Shown piece by piece: positions 61,868 to 64,000 of a stretch of 64,000 nucleotides of DNA. How positions within the stretch are numbered: the first letter of the stretch is position 1; every line of letters begins with the position of its first letter. The notes under the pieces were generated by a model, which ran no database searches, was not told the origin of the DNA, and worked only from the letters and a program-made list of their open reading frames with translations. The stretch covers positions 1-64,000 of the forward strand of contig NZ_AXAS01000013.1 of the NCBI RefSeq assembly GCF_000472925.1, read 5' to 3'. The DNA is from Bradyrhizobium sp. Ec3.3 (GTDB taxonomy: Bacteria > Pseudomonadota > Alphaproteobacteria > Rhizobiales > Xanthobacteraceae). Made by a program: the position numbers and the translations under genes.

Positions 61868-62902
61868 TCAACCCAGGGATACGCCTGCCTTGGCACGACT
61901 TATCCCGAGAGTCAGGATGCGCTCCAGGAGATCCGGATATTTGAGCCCGTCGTGCTGAGCTGCCGTGGCGAACTCTTGGCTCTTCGCGATTTCGGGATTT
62001 GGGTTTGCTTCGATGAAATACGGCGTGCCGTCGGCGGAGAGACGAAAATCGATGCGCGCGTATCCGTCGAGTCCAAGCGCCCGATAGACGCGTTTCGCAG
62101 TTCGCTGAATGCGTGCGGTGACCTCGGGCGCCAGGTCTTTCGCTGGCCCGTCGACGATTCCGACGCGCTCCTGATAATCTGGATCGTGCTTGGCCTTCTC
62201 GGTGGCGATGTGCCGTGACCTGTGACCGCCCATGCTGCCGAATTTCAATTCCCAAACCGGTAAAACGCGCAGGCGGTTGTTGCCGAGCACGCCGACATAG
62301 AGCTCCCGTCCCTCGATAAACTGCTCGGCGATGGCGGCGGTCTCGCTCCGATCGTGGATGAAGGCGACCCGCTCGGCGAGCTTCTCGTCGGTATCGACGA
62401 TCGATGCCTGAGAGATCCCGAAGGATCCATCCAGGTTGAGGCTCTTGACGATCAGCGGCAGCGCGAGGCGCGGTGGCCGTTTGACCTTGCGGCGCATCGG
62501 GAAAACGGCGAAGGCCGGCACCGCGATCCGGCGATGGTGCACCAGCGTCTTGGAAAGGTCCTTACCGCGCGCCAGGATCAGGCCGCGCGGGTTGCATCCG
62601 GTATAGGCGACCTTCATCAGCTCGAGATAGCTCGCGATGTGCTGGTCATATGCGACGTTGTAGTGGAACTCCTCCAGCAAGGTGAAAACCACGTGCGGCT
62701 TGAAGTCCTCGATCGCGTCGCGCACCGGCTTGATTTCCTCCTGCGCGCCGAGTGGACGAACGTCATGACCGGCCGCGCGCAGGGTGCTCACGACGTCGTA
62801 TTCTGTTTTCCATTCATTGATCTGCTGCGCGGTGTATCCGTCGGTCGAGTCCGGAGGCACGAAATCCGGATGCATGAGCACGAGAATACGGAGGCGTCTC
62901 AT
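61868..62902 (-). CDS. ATP-grasp ligase (D-Ala-D-Ala ligase-like)
   Basis: 344 residues. ATP-grasp features: N-terminal domain RLRILVLMHPDFVPP, central LPLIVKSLNLDGSFGISQ, AEQFIEGRELYVGVLG, and the Mg-binding end YARIDFRLSADGTPYFIEANPNPE. The last block is typical of D-alanine--D-alanine ligases and related carboxylate-amine ligases. It differs from Ddl in the N-terminal half (HNVAYDQHIASYLELMKVAYTGC), so it likely makes another peptide bond. The start 62902 overlaps the metallopeptidase stop (ATGA). A start at 62914 is also possible. Confidence 0.85.
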   Translation of the reverse strand: MRRLRILVLMHPDFVPPDSTDGYTAQQINEWKTEYDVVSTLRAAGHDVRPLGAQEEIKPVRDAIEDFKPHVVFTLLEEFHYNVAYDQHIASYLELMKVAYTGCNPRGLILARGKDLSKTLVHHRRIAVPAFAVFPMRRKVKRPPRLALPLIVKSLNLDGSFGISQASIVDTDEKLAERVAFIHDRSETAAIAEQFIEGRELYVGVLGNNRLRVLPVWELKFGSMGGHRSRHIATEKAKHDPDYQERVGIVDGPAKDLAPEVTARIQRTAKRVYRALGLDGYARIDFRLSADGTPYFIEANPNPEIAKSQEFATAAQHDGLKYPDLLERILTLGISRAKAGVSLG

Positions 62903-63927
62903 AGCGCGATCCATTTGCGTCGTGATGGGCCGAACAGCGCGTGCATGGTCTTGGCGGTGACGAGCACGGTGAAGTCGAGAACGAGCTTCTGTTCAGGGCC
63001 AACGGCACGCAGATCTAGCTCGCGGCAGCGGGAGATCATGTCGTCAAGCACGGCGTCGAGCGTAAGCTGGTTCTCGCCGGTCCATCGCGCTACCAATTGC
63101 CTGATTTTTGCGCGGTGCCGCCTGATCAGGACCGAAGCCGGCTTTGACCGTTGATGCCGTGAGGCGGCGGAAAAGAGCCTTCGGAGGTCGCGGTCGTAGG
63201 TCTTCGGCGGCGTGAAGGCGTAGAACGCCTGCTTCTTCTTGTAGTGGTCCTCGAGCGTCTGGCTGAGCTGACTCAATGGATCGACGCGCTCCCGCGTCGT
63301 GATCGCCGGTCGCTGTCCCGCGATCTCGCCCATCAGCTCGTCGACATATTCGAGCTTCTTCAACGCCGGCCAACCGGCATATCGCGTCCGCCAGTTCGAA
63401 CGCGGCCGCAGCCACACCGCAAAAGTTTCGGCGAAATCCTCGTCCGGATGGCTCTGCGCGTACCAGAGCCTAAGATGCTGGACGTAACGCCGGCTGGCGG
63501 GATTGGGTCGGTAGTAGCGCGGGTAGTGTTTCGATGAGGGACCGAACAGCTGCTGCCAACGCCGGCGCCGCTGCAGCTGGTAGCCGTGCTGCACGGCATG
63601 GCCGGCCTCGTGTCGGAGGATGGCCATGCATTCGCGCCAGGTTCCGCCCTCGACGTCGAACATCATTTTCTTCTCGAGCTTCATCAGCCGCGGATGTGCG
63701 AGATAGAACGGGACGGCGATGCCTGGCACATCTGCCGGGCTAAACCATTCGCTTGATATCCATGTGTGTGGCCGCAGCCGGATGCCCCGCTCTTCGAGTT
63801 CCTCGTGAAGCGTGCTGACACAATCCTCGAGCCAGGTGCCTTCGACCGTCACCCTCAAACTGCTCAGGCGTAGTTCGAGCAACTGCTCATCCGACAGCTT
63901 TTCCCAAGCAAATTTCCGGCGTGGCAT
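62899..63927 (-). CDS. Putative zinc-binding metallopeptidase
   Basis: 342 residues. Zinc motif HEAGH with His106, Glu107 and His110, and a downstream acidic region PDEDFAETFAVWL (Asp164/Glu167) supplying the third ligand, as in gluzincin-like enzymes. No signal peptide or membrane helix, so it is cytoplasmic. The family (putative zinc-binding metallopeptidase, DUF-type) has no known substrate. Its gene is coupled by a 4-nt overlap to the ATP-grasp ligase, suggesting joint synthesis and trimming of a peptide-linked product. Confidence 0.82.
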   Translation of the reverse strand: MPRRKFAWEKLSDEQLLELRLSSLRVTVEGTWLEDCVSTLHEELEERGIRLRPHTWISSEWFSPADVPGIAVPFYLAHPRLMKLEKKMMFDVEGGTWRECMAILRHEAGHAVQHGYQLQRRRRWQQLFGPSSKHYPRYYRPNPASRRYVQHLRLWYAQSHPDEDFAETFAVWLRPRSNWRTRYAGWPALKKLEYVDELMGEIAGQRPAITTRERVDPLSQLSQTLEDHYKKKQAFYAFTPPKTYDRDLRRLFSAASRHQRSKPASVLIRRHRAKIRQLVARWTGENQLTLDAVLDDMISRCRELDLRAVGPEQKLVLDFTVLVTAKTMHALFGPSRRKWIAL

Positions 63928-63969
63928 CAGGCATCCAGAAGGCAGCGATGACTCGGTATCTGGATGATG

Positions 63970-63999
63970 TCACGGGCCGCTGCCCGCAACAACCCGCAG
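63970..63999 (-). CDS. Possible 3' end of another gene upstream of the metallopeptidase
   Basis: The minus strand reads LRVVAGSGP then TGA (63972-63970), open to the window edge, 42 bp before the metallopeptidase start. It could be the tail of a third gene of the same operon, but ten codons cannot prove it. Confidence 0.2.
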   Translation of the reverse strand: MRVVAGSGP

Positions 64000-64000
64000 A

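Noticed and set aside
1..64000. tRNA or rRNA genes
   Set aside because: Intergenic spaces were read for cloverleaf arms (GGTTCGAATCC-type T-loops) and none was found outside coding sequence.

Overview
The window is a chromosomal piece of a high-GC alphaproteobacterium, most likely Bradyrhizobium or a close relative (Nitrobacteraceae/Xanthobacteraceae). This rests on recognised gene neighbourhoods (uvrC-pgsA-moaD-moaE, tadA/rluB/rsmD), RibH2-type lumazine synthase under an FMN riboswitch, a hydrolase matching the Rhodopseudomonas fluoroacetate dehalogenase at every key residue, and many copies of palindromic intergenic repeats of the kind seen in bradyrhizobia. No tRNA, rRNA or CRISPR array was recognised.

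Layout. 1-410: the 5' part of an IS481-type transposase and one IS end, inserted into a palindromic intergenic repeat. 410-16600: housekeeping genes (xseA, purD, tadA, rluB, rsmD, mutL, arfB), two alpha/beta hydrolases, a tandem pair of M16 peptidases and small secreted proteins. 16679-24611: lspA, ileS (with a base-composition patch over its editing domain), ribF, an orphan cheY, a HAD phosphatase and a degenerate EAL protein. 24753-33681: a winged-helix/TPR regulator, a methyltransferase, two membrane proteins, and the compact run uvrC-pgsA-moaD-moaE-prmB. 33800-38469: an outer-membrane barrel behind a CtrA-like box, cspA, rlmJ, and four exported proteins including RNase T2. 38530-48557: a marR-ompR-envZ operon, two branched-chain aminotransferases of different subclass, hisS, a 4-OT tautomerase, an FlK-like thioesterase broken by an amber codon, proC and ybjN. 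48963-49766: FMN riboswitch, terminator and ribH.

49868-58670 is the most notable block, a cox cluster in the order coxC-M-S-L-D-E-F-G. CoxL carries the form I active-site motif AYRCSFR, so this should be a true aerobic carbon monoxide dehydrogenase. CoxM, CoxS and CoxL form the FAD, [2Fe-2S] and Mo-Cu subunits, CoxD/E/F the likely maturation set, and CoxC a membrane MHYT-LytTR regulator. An 11-bp direct repeat spaced 21 bp apart lies upstream of coxM and is a candidate operator for CoxC. MoaD and MoaE at 30180-30909 supply a step of the molybdopterin pathway that the enzyme needs.

58672-64000: a padR-DUF1700 pair with a candidate operator, a serine hydrolase, a dienelactone-hydrolase-like protein, and an ATP-grasp ligase/zinc metallopeptidase gene pair of unknown role that continues towards the window edge. 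Start codons were chosen from ribosome-binding sites, signal peptides and 4-nt ATGA/GTGA overlaps.
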